A DNA stretch of 5,132 nt. It comes from Anaerolineaceae bacterium. GTDB lineage: Bacteria; Chloroflexota; Anaerolineae; Anaerolineales; Anaerolineaceae. The notes under the pieces are model-generated. The model worked only from the letters and a program-made list of their open reading frames with translations, was not told the DNA's origin and did not search any database. Location of the stretch: NCBI GenBank assembly GCA_003448875.1, contig DLXG01000018.1, forward strand, positions 1 through 5,132, given 5' to 3'. Below are positions 1-4,862 of this stretch, piece after piece (position 1 is the stretch's first letter; every line of letters begins with the position of its first letter). A program made the position numbers and the translations under genes.

Positions 1-4
1 AAAT

Positions 5-376
5 TTACTCCCCCAAAGCGCGCCCAATCCGCTCGGTCAGTGTGTCGGCATCCAGAGGCTTGACGAAGAAATCAGCCACCCCCAGTTCGCGGGCGCGCAA
101 CACCACTTCGGGAAATGCCAGCCGCGAAACAACGAACACACGCGTTTCCCCCAAAGCATCTTCAGCCTGCAACTGCTCCAACACCTCCAGCCCGTTCACG
201 CCGGGCAAAAACAAATCCAGCAGCAAAGCAGCCGGCTGATGGCGGACAAGCAGATCGGGCAATTCGGCTGCTTCACGCGCCAGCACTACCTCAAAGCCAG
301 CCCGCTGCAATGCCAGCCCGGCCAGATCGCGCTGTAAGGCATCCGGTATCAGCAATAAAATCCGCTTACCTGCCAT
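5..376 (-). CDS. Receiver-only (CheY-like) response regulator with degenerate acidic pair
   Basis: A 123-residue stand-alone receiver domain with no output domain, so it probably acts by protein-protein contact in the cytoplasm. Visible landmarks are the phospho-acceptor D54 in LLLDLFLPGVNGLEVL (residues 51-66), the Thr/Ser switch position S84 after the hydrophobic strand VFVV (80-83), and the invariant lysine K106 in FVKP. The acidic pair that normally binds Mg2+ after strand 1 is missing: the usual DD aligns with I10-P11, and only the next residue, D12, is acidic. The ATG at 376 is preceded by a GAGGGGG ribosome site 8 bases away. The gene starts 17 bp after the HDOD gene stop and is probably co-transcribed with it. 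Receiver identity is certain; whether it is phosphorylated, and whether its partner is the motor, the HDOD protein or a kinase elsewhere, cannot be told from the sequence. It is not obviously the chemotaxis CheY itself. Confidence 0.9.
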   Translation of the reverse strand: MAGKRILLLIPDALQRDLAGLALQRAGFEVVLAREAAELPDLLVRHQPAALLLDLFLPGVNGLEVLEQLQAEDALGETRVFVVSRLAFPEVVLRARELGVADFFVKPLDADTLTERIGRALGE

Positions 377-383
377 TTTTCAT

Positions 384-391
384 ACCCCCTC
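384..391 (-). promoter_or_regulatory. Ribosome binding site of the receiver gene
   Basis: On the minus strand GAGGGGG (391-385) lies 8 bases before the ATG at 376. An out-of-frame ATG at 383-381 lies only one base after this site, too close for efficient initiation, which supports 376 as the start. Confidence 0.6.
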
Positions 392-393
392 GC

Positions 394-1230
394 TCAGGAA
401 GCAGATACCCCTAACACATCCAGAATCCGTTGCTGGAAGCGCTCCAGCCGCACATCATCTACGGAAAGAATTGTAAAGGTATCGGGGTGGATCACATCAC
501 AAAATAAACCCTGCTGGCTGCCCTGTACCTTGATGGTCAGGTAATTGGCCAGATTAACGATGGCGGGCAGAACGGGTTTGGCGTGGGCAGCCGAAGGATA
601 ATGATGAAAAGAAATGGCTTCAATCAACACAGCCGGGAAACCCCAGCGCTGGGCGATCAAACCGCCCACCCGGGCATGATCAATCCCGATCAACTTCTCT
701 TCCACCTGCCAGAGCGGCTGATTGTACTTTTGCACATACAGAATGATCTGACTGTAATCCGAAAGTACATATTGATCCAGCAGCAGTTTGCCAATATCGT
801 GCAGCAACCCGGCTACATAGGCCTCTTCCGGGTCGGGGTAAGCCAGCGCACGGGCTACCCATTCGGCCGTAACAGCCGTCCCAACCGAATGGTTCCATAA
901 CTCGCCGGCCCCCAGCCGGTAACCGCTTAACTGCCGGTTCATCGAATCGACTGCCACCGAAGCCAGCAGTAACGATTTCAACCGTTTGACACCAATCCGC
1001 ACCACCGCATCATTCAATGAAGTGCAGGAACGCCCATACCCCAGCGCGGCTGAATTGGCCATTTGCAGCACCAGCGCCGCTAAGGCCTGATCCAGCCCGA
1101 TATATTCGGCAATCATCCCAAGGCTGACCTTGGGATTTTCCAATTCCTTGAGAATGCGGGTGACATTCGAGGGAATGGGGCGCAGATGATTGACCGATTG
1201 AAGAATGGCCTGCACGCGTTGAGTCAGCAT
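394..1230 (-). CDS. HDOD domain protein (HD-related signalling protein)
   Basis: A 278-residue soluble protein that is essentially one HDOD domain (about residues 8-215) plus a C-terminal helical tail. HDOD hallmarks are the start LRPIPSNVTRILKELENP (16-33), the GLDQALAALVLQMANSA stretch (45-61) and the NDAVVRIGVKRLKSLLL helix (73-89). Many HD-phosphohydrolase positions survive: H114, the H144-D145 pair in AGLLHDIGK, H185, and H209-H210. The late position where HD-GYP enzymes usually have Asp is N229 (LANYL), and no GYP motif is visible. HDOD proteins are generally regarded as regulatory rather than catalytic, and several are tied to motility, stress or c-di-GMP signalling; that role here is inference. 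The ATG at 1230 has GGAG 7 bases upstream (1241-1238). The gene lies 21 bp after fliQ, in the place where fliR is commonly found, and 17 bp before the receiver gene, suggesting these two work together. Confidence 0.9.
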   Translation of the reverse strand: MLTQRVQAILQSVNHLRPIPSNVTRILKELENPKVSLGMIAEYIGLDQALAALVLQMANSAALGYGRSCTSLNDAVVRIGVKRLKSLLLASVAVDSMNRQLSGYRLGAGELWNHSVGTAVTAEWVARALAYPDPEEAYVAGLLHDIGKLLLDQYVLSDYSQIILYVQKYNQPLWQVEEKLIGIDHARVGGLIAQRWGFPAVLIEAISFHHYPSAAHAKPVLPAIVNLANYLTIKVQGSQQGLFCDVIHPDTFTILSVDDVRLERFQQRILDVLGVSAS

Positions 1231-1237
1231 TGTTTCG

Positions 1238-1241
1238 CTCC
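1238..1241 (-). promoter_or_regulatory. Ribosome binding site of the HDOD gene
   Basis: GGAG on the minus strand, 7 bases before the ATG at 1230, inside the 21-bp gap after fliQ. The gap is too short to hold both a terminator and a promoter, so read-through from fliQ is expected. Confidence 0.6.
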
Positions 1242-1251
1242 GTTGAAATGT

Positions 1252-1521
1252 TCAGGGGGTTAGATTCGGGAGGGAATTGAATAACTCGCTGGTGAAGACC
1301 AGAATTTGCTGCAACATCCACGAACCCAACACCACCAGCACGGCAATAATGCCGATCATCTTGGGGACAAAAGAAAGGGTTGGCTCATTGATCTGGGTGG
1401 CTGCCTGTACCAGACTGATCAGGCTGCCCACCAGTAAACTGACCAGCATCACCGGCCCGGCCAGAATCAACGCCATGGTAATTGCTTTTTGGGCCAGTGT
1501 CAGAACAAAGGCTTCGGTCAT
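1252..1521 (-). CDS. fliQ: Flagellar export gate protein FliQ
   Basis: FliQ is a small inner-membrane component of the flagellar type III export gate, where several copies pack around the FliP-FliR core. This 89-residue protein has the normal family length and topology: a first membrane helix at about 14-39, a second at about 53-75, and between them the family signature AATQINEPTLSFVPK (40-54), close to the enterobacterial version, with Pro at position 47. The ATG at 1521 is preceded by a strong AGGAGG (1532-1527) 5 bases away that overlaps the fliP stop codon (TGAGGAGG), so translation of fliP and fliQ is probably coupled. It follows fliP by 10 bp. The expected next gene fliR is absent directly downstream. 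Identification is secure. Confidence 0.97.
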   Translation of the reverse strand: MTEAFVLTLAQKAITMALILAGPVMLVSLLVGSLISLVQAATQINEPTLSFVPKMIGIIAVLVVLGSWMLQQILVFTSELFNSLPNLTP

Positions 1522-1526
1522 GGCAT

Positions 1527-1532
1527 CCTCCT
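1527..1532 (-). promoter_or_regulatory. Strong ribosome binding site of fliQ overlapping the fliP stop
   Basis: AGGAGG on the minus strand begins on the last base of the fliP TGA stop codon (1534-1532) and lies 5 bases before the fliQ ATG. It is the best match to the anti-Shine-Dalgarno sequence in the window. Confidence 0.75.
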
Positions 1533-2326
1533 CATTGCAGGAAACTCAACGCAAGGCTGCGCACTACCAGATACCAGCCATCCACCATCACAAACAACAA
1601 CAGCTTGAACGGCAAGGCAACCAGCGAGGGCGGCAGCATGATCATGCCCATGGAAAGCAGTACGCTGGAAACGACCAGATCAATGATCAGGAAAGGAATA
1701 AAGATGACAAACCCCATCGTAAAGGCCGTGCGTAATTCGCTGATGACGAAAGCCGGAAACAGTGCCACCGTTGGGATGTCCTCCACGGTTTGCGGTTGGG
1801 GCTCACCGCTCAAATCCAGAAACAGTTGAATATCCTTTTCGCGCGTATGGGCAAGCATGAACGCCCTGACCGGCTCAACGGCTCGTTTGAAGGCCGTTTC
1901 CTGATCAATTTCCTCTTTCAGGTACGGTTGAATGGCGGTTTGATCCACCTGTTGATACACCGGCGACATGATGAAAAATGTCAGCAGCAACGATAATCCG
2001 ATCACTACCTGATTGGGTGGAATGGTCGGCGATCCGATTGCGCTGCGCAGCATGGAAAGCACAATCACGATGCGGGTAAACGAAGTTGCCAGAATAAGAA
2101 TGGCCGGCGCAAGCGAAAGCACGGTCAGCAAAACCAGCAATTGCACACCGCTGGTAACCTGTTTGGGCTGTCCGTCCGGCTCAATCGTCAGCGTCACACC
2201 CGGCGCAGTCAGGTTGGGGTCTCCCACGCAACCGCTCAAGAAGAGTGAAGCCAGCGCCAGCACTGCCAGCACCACCACCAACTTTTGACGCTGAGAAAGG
2301 TTGGTCAGGCATGGTTTGCACTTCAT
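1532..2326 (-). CDS. fliP: Flagellar export gate protein FliP with lipoprotein-like signal peptide
   Basis: FliP forms the core of the flagellar type III export channel with FliQ and FliR. The 264-residue product shows family blocks throughout: LAPAILILATSFTRIVIVLS (72-91), IPPNQVVIGLSLLLTFFIMSP (starting at 102), PAFVISELRTAF (191-202), then the IFIPFLIIDLVVSSVLLSMG region (208-227), MLPP (230-233), LPFKLLLF and VDGW (248-251). Membrane segments lie at about 63-91, 106-123, 204-228 and 236-258. The N-terminus is a positively charged stretch (K2, K4, R13, K15), a hydrophobic core (16-30) and LSGC (30-33), a perfect lipobox rather than an ordinary signal-peptidase I site. The start at 2326 was chosen because it has AAGGGA 10 bases upstream, lies 7 bp after the fliO stop, and gives a proper signal peptide; an in-frame ATG at 2347 would add seven residues and lie inside fliO, and the frame is open even farther upstream. 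Identification is secure; lipidation is a prediction. Confidence 0.97.
   Translation of the reverse strand: MKCKPCLTNLSQRQKLVVVLAVLALASLFLSGCVGDPNLTAPGVTLTIEPDGQPKQVTSGVQLLVLLTVLSLAPAILILATSFTRIVIVLSMLRSAIGSPTIPPNQVVIGLSLLLTFFIMSPVYQQVDQTAIQPYLKEEIDQETAFKRAVEPVRAFMLAHTREKDIQLFLDLSGEPQPQTVEDIPTVALFPAFVISELRTAFTMGFVIFIPFLIIDLVVSSVLLSMGMIMLPPSLVALPFKLLLFVMVDGWYLVVRSLALSFLQ
2228..2326 (-). other. Predicted lipoprotein signal peptide of FliP (lipobox LSGC, Cys33)
   Basis: The first 33 codons of fliP encode a basic n-region, a hydrophobic run (VVVLAVLALASLFL) and L30-S31-G32-C33. The [L][S/A][G/A]C pattern is that recognised by prolipoprotein diacylglyceryl transferase and signal peptidase II. Residues 34-58 after the Cys are polar and proline-rich, as in lipoprotein tethers, before the first conserved FliP helix. 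Confidence 0.6.
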
Positions 2327-2333
2327 GGCGGTA

Positions 2334-2834
2334 TTATCCCTTCCCATTGGACTTGACCTGTAACAAACCCTGCAACAGATGGTTAAAATCCTGTCCGACG
2401 GGTATCGGCTGCTCTTCGTCCCCTTCGGCGGGAAGTGCAACCTGTGAAATAAGGGCGATACTCTGTTCGGTAGCCCCAATCAAGAATTGCTGCTCGCCAA
2501 CCCGTACCAGATGCAAAGCCTGTTTGGGTGAAAGGCGGATGGATTCAACCACCATCATTTGACCGCCACGGTTGAACCGGCGCGGGTTGCGCGCCCAGCG
2601 CATCGCCAGCACACCGCAGCCGACAATCAAGAGCAAAACCCCGATCAGTTTGACCACCACACCTGCAAAGTAGAGGGAGGTGGGTTCTTCGGCGGGCTGC
2701 TGAGGGGCTGCTCCGCCGCTGATGACCAGCCCGAGGCTGGCGGTAATTCCAACCAGCAGCAGAACGGCCTGCACTTTCTGTTTGCGGCTGGCGTGGTTGT
2801 ACCACTGTTGGATGCGGGTGAGCCAGTCCATCAT
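2334..2834 (-). CDS. fliO: Flagellar biosynthesis protein FliO
   Basis: FliO is a membrane accessory protein that assists assembly and stability of the FliP ring. Counting from the ATG at 2834 the product has 166 residues: a basic N-terminus, a hydrophobic segment at 24-40, a short Pro/Glu-rich outside loop (43-52), a second membrane segment at about 55-77, a basic stop-transfer region (RWARNPRRFNR, 79-89) and a cytoplasmic domain. The domain carries the FliO signature VESIRLSPKQALHLVRVGEQ (96-115) followed by FLIGATEQSIALISQV (117-132). The first hydrophobic segment could be a signal peptide or a second helix. The start is ambiguous among GTG 2837, ATG 2834 and ATG 2831; ATG 2834 overlaps the fliN stop by one base (TGATG) and has AAAGG 9 bases upstream. 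It stops 7 bp before fliP. FliO sequences diverge strongly, so identity rests on the motif, topology and position before fliP. Confidence 0.9.
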   Translation of the reverse strand: MMDWLTRIQQWYNHASRKQKVQAVLLLVGITASLGLVISGGAAPQQPAEEPTSLYFAGVVVKLIGVLLLIVGCGVLAMRWARNPRRFNRGGQMMVVESIRLSPKQALHLVRVGEQQFLIGATEQSIALISQVALPAEGDEEQPIPVGQDFNHLLQGLLQVKSNGKG

Positions 2835-3181
2835 CACAGGTTGCCTTTGCGGTTTTCAGGACTGATGACTTCGGTAATCCGCACCCCGAACTTGTCATCC
2901 ACCACAACCACTTCACCGCGCGCAATCAGCAGGTCATTGACAAACACATCCACCGGGTCACCGGCCAGCCGGTCAAGTTCGACCACCGAACCATTTTGCA
3001 AATCCAGAACCTGCTGCAAGGTCATGCGGGTGCGGCCCAATTCCACCGTCACCTTCAACATCACATCCATGAACAGGTCAAGGCTGGCACTTTCACGGCC
3101 GGCGGTCTTGACTGCACTGCTGGTTGTGGTACGTACCGGTGCTGGAGTATTTTCAAATTCAACCTGATCGTTTTCGTTCAT
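2834..3181 (-). CDS. fliN: Flagellar motor switch protein FliN (short form)
   Basis: FliN forms the lower part of the cytoplasmic C-ring with FliM, takes part in rotation switching and docks the export ATPase complex through FliH. The 115-residue product has a disordered Thr/Ser/Pro-rich leader (about 1-33) and a single SpoA domain (34-108): LDLFMDVMLKVTVELGRTRM, the TLQQVLDLQNGSVVELDR block (54-71), DPVDVFVNDLLIARGEVVVV (75-94), DDKFGVRITEV. It lacks the CheC-like phosphatase domain and the N-terminal CheY-P-binding motif of FliY proteins, so it is true FliN. The ATG at 3181 follows the fliM stop by 3 bp; its ribosome site GAGAGG (3193-3188) lies in the last fliM codons (Glu-Arg), 6 bases upstream. 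Its own stop overlaps the fliO start region. Coupled translation of fliM-fliN-fliO fits the need for balanced stoichiometry. Identification is secure. Confidence 0.96.
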   Translation of the reverse strand: MNENDQVEFENTPAPVRTTTSSAVKTAGRESASLDLFMDVMLKVTVELGRTRMTLQQVLDLQNGSVVELDRLAGDPVDVFVNDLLIARGEVVVVDDKFGVRITEVISPENRKGNL

Positions 3182-3184
3182 CGT

Positions 3185-4237
3185 TCACCTCTCGATCTCA
3201 TCGGCAGGGTCAGCCGGTTCCCGAATGACCCCGCTAATTTGAATGGCAATGTTTCGGCCGCTGCGCCCCACCCGGCCGATAAACCGCTTGCGGCGGGCTA
3301 CTTCCACTACCAGCGGTTCACGGATTGAAGTATCCAGCTGGATAACATCCCCCACAGCCAGATTTAAAATTTCCCGCAGGCGCAGTTCGGCCTGCCCCAG
3401 CGGCACCCGGACTGGGAGGGTAACCCGCTGCATGTTTTGCAGCACCTTTTCGCGGGTGGTGTAATCCTGCTGCTGTTCCTTGCGTCCGGTAATCCAGATA
3501 TGCGGGTTGAGCACGTTGGCAATCGGTTTGAGGGTGTTGAAGGGGATAAAGATGCTCATCGTTCCGGTAGTGCCTTGAATGTTCAATTCGAACGTGAGCA
3601 GCATGACCCGTTCGTTGCCCATGATCATCTGTACCCAGTGTTGATTGGTCGTAGAGTCTTCCAAAGTGGGTTCAACCGAAACCACCTTGCTCCAGGCGGC
3701 CTTGATATCGCCCAGCATGTGTTCTACCAACCCGCGCAGCAGCGACTGGTCAATCTCCGTCAACTGGCGATCCTGATAGCGTCCCTCGATCTTGCCGCCC
3801 AGCCGTTGTTCCAAAATCAGGTAACTGATGTTGGGGCTCATCGTAATCACCACCTGACTGGGCAGCGGTGCAAGGTTGATCATGTGAAAGAGCGAGTTAG
3901 GCGGAAAATCCTTTAAGAAGTCGTGGAAACGCCCCTGTTCGGTATGTACCAGACGCGGGCGCAAATTGGTACGCAGGAAGGTCGGCAGCGAGGTGGTCAA
4001 CCGCTCGGTCAGGTCTTCATGCACCAGTTCGACGGCGCGCATCTGTTCCTTCGAGAAGCGGTCAGGCGACCAGAAGTTATAGGCGGTGACCTTTTTGCCG
4101 CCCTCGCTTTCGGCGCGTCCACGCTGCTCCCCGCCCTGATTGATCAGTTCGGCGAGATTGACGCTTTCCTGACCGTCCTTCTGGTCAACCTCAATAGCGC
4201 CTTTGAGTAATGCGTCAATTTCGGACTGAGATAACAT
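3185..4237 (-). CDS. fliM: Flagellar motor switch protein FliM
   Basis: FliM is the C-ring subunit that receives phosphorylated CheY and passes the signal to FliG to reverse or stop rotation. The 350-residue product begins with LSQSEIDALL (2-11), the conserved CheY-P docking helix, followed by a Gly/Glu-rich linker (about 13-50). The FliM middle domain runs from YNFWSPDRFSKEQMRAVELV (53-72) to about 250, with LRTNLRP (88-94), PLPSQVV (124-130), LGGKIEG (146-152) and LTEIDQSLLRGL (159-170). The C-terminal SpoA domain is at about 265-338, with RVTLPVRVPLGQAELRLREI (271-290), LAVGDVIQLD (293-302) and GRVGRSGRNIAIQI (321-334). The middle-domain block usually carrying ENPQF reads TNQHW here (197-201). 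The ATG at 4237 is 3 bp after the fliL stop with no clear Shine-Dalgarno sequence, so it likely depends on coupling to fliL. The intact docking motif implies that a CheY-type regulator controls this motor. Confidence 0.97.
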   Translation of the reverse strand: MLSQSEIDALLKGAIEVDQKDGQESVNLAELINQGGEQRGRAESEGGKKVTAYNFWSPDRFSKEQMRAVELVHEDLTERLTTSLPTFLRTNLRPRLVHTEQGRFHDFLKDFPPNSLFHMINLAPLPSQVVITMSPNISYLILEQRLGGKIEGRYQDRQLTEIDQSLLRGLVEHMLGDIKAAWSKVVSVEPTLEDSTTNQHWVQMIMGNERVMLLTFELNIQGTTGTMSIFIPFNTLKPIANVLNPHIWITGRKEQQQDYTTREKVLQNMQRVTLPVRVPLGQAELRLREILNLAVGDVIQLDTSIREPLVVEVARRKRFIGRVGRSGRNIAIQISGVIREPADPADEIER

Positions 4238-4240
4238 GGC

Positions 4241-4846
4241 TCACTGCACCACAAACTCGGTGAAATAGATGGACAGCAATTTAAATTCCGGCAAACGCTG
4301 CTGAATGGCCTGCATCAGTTCCTGGCGCAGGCGTTCTTTGCCTTCGGCGGTATACAGTTCCTCAAAAGTCTTGGTGGAAAGCAGGGTGATGACGACATCA
4401 TCCATCACCGGCATACGCGATTGAATACGGGTTTCAAAGTCGTTGCCGGCTGCAGCCGTATCCCCTGAGCCGTGCCCGCCGGAAGACTTGGCAGCCTTTT
4501 CATCTACGGGGGTGTCCTCCGGCGCAAACTCCAGCACCACCGTCAGGCGGATGTACTTGCGCCCGCTGGGATCGGCCAGATTGATGATCTTGGTAGACAT
4601 GTTGACCATAATCCCCTCACCGGGCTGATACACATGCGGGGTGGGGGTTGGCTCAACAGCGGCTTCCACCGACCCTAACGGCATGGTGCTGCGCGAATAG
4701 TCATAAACCAGATGAAAGGGTTTGGGGAAATCGTCCGGCGCAAACATAATATAGGCGGTAGCCAGTGAAATGGCTGCAATCGCCGTCACCACCAGAAAGG
4801 TCATCACTTTGGTTACAATGTTGAGAATGCTTAGGACTTTATTCAT
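4241..4846 (-). CDS. fliL: Flagellar basal body-associated protein FliL
   Basis: FliL is a single-pass membrane protein that encircles or braces the MotAB stator and affects motor torque. The 201-residue product has a short cytoplasmic N-terminus, a membrane helix at about 13-35 (VTKVMTFLVVTAIAAISLAT in the core), a linker, and the extracytoplasmic FliL domain: VNMSTKIINLADPSGRKYIR (81-100), LTVVLEF (101-107), then after a loop DDVVITLLSTKTFEEL (149-164) and the C-terminal LLSIYFTEFVVQ (190-201), very typical of the family. Residues 109-137 form a low-complexity acidic/Lys then Gly/Ser/Ala/His loop between the strands, longer than in compact members. The start at ATG 4846 was chosen because AAGGAG (4860-4855) lies 8 bases upstream; a GTG at 4879 in the same frame would overlap motB and has no good site. 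It lies 16 bp after motB and 3 bp before fliM. Confidence 0.93.
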   Translation of the reverse strand: MNKVLSILNIVTKVMTFLVVTAIAAISLATAYIMFAPDDFPKPFHLVYDYSRSTMPLGSVEAAVEPTPTPHVYQPGEGIMVNMSTKIINLADPSGRKYIRLTVVLEFAPEDTPVDEKAAKSSGGHGSGDTAAAGNDFETRIQSRMPVMDDVVITLLSTKTFEELYTAEGKERLRQELMQAIQQRLPEFKLLSIYFTEFVVQ

Positions 4847-4854
4847 TGCTCTTG

Positions 4855-4860
4855 CTCCTT
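4855..4860 (-). promoter_or_regulatory. Ribosome binding site that fixes the fliL start
   Basis: AAGGAG on the minus strand, 8 bases before the ATG at 4846 and within the 16-bp gap after the motB stop. It favours the ATG over the upstream in-frame GTG at 4879. Confidence 0.7.
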
Positions 4861-4862
4861 CT

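Noticed and set aside
115..414. Plus-strand open frame of about 99 codons opposite the receiver gene
   Set aside because: It is antisense to a clear receiver gene, has no recognisable domain and has a composition typical of a mirrored frame.
1231..1251. Possible terminator or promoter between fliQ and the HDOD gene
   Set aside because: The gap has only a 4-bp TTTC/GAAA inverted match, no T-run and no room for -35 and -10 boxes together with the ribosome site.
680..1321. Minus-strand alternative frames inside the HDOD gene and across the fliQ junction
   Set aside because: They overlap the HDOD and fliQ genes in other frames and show no domain-like pattern.
2327..2479. Upstream extension of the fliP frame by 51 codons
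   Set aside because: It overlaps the end of fliO, lacks FliP-like sequence and would bury the signal peptide; the ATG at 2326 has a suitable ribosome site.
2559..3167. Long plus-strand open frame (about 202 codons) opposite fliO and fliN
   Set aside because: It lies entirely antisense to two well-supported genes, is rich in Ser/Thr/Arg without domain motifs, and is explained by codon bias on the opposite strand.
3437..3916. Plus-strand open frame of about 159 codons opposite fliM
   Set aside because: Antisense shadow of fliM with no family signature.
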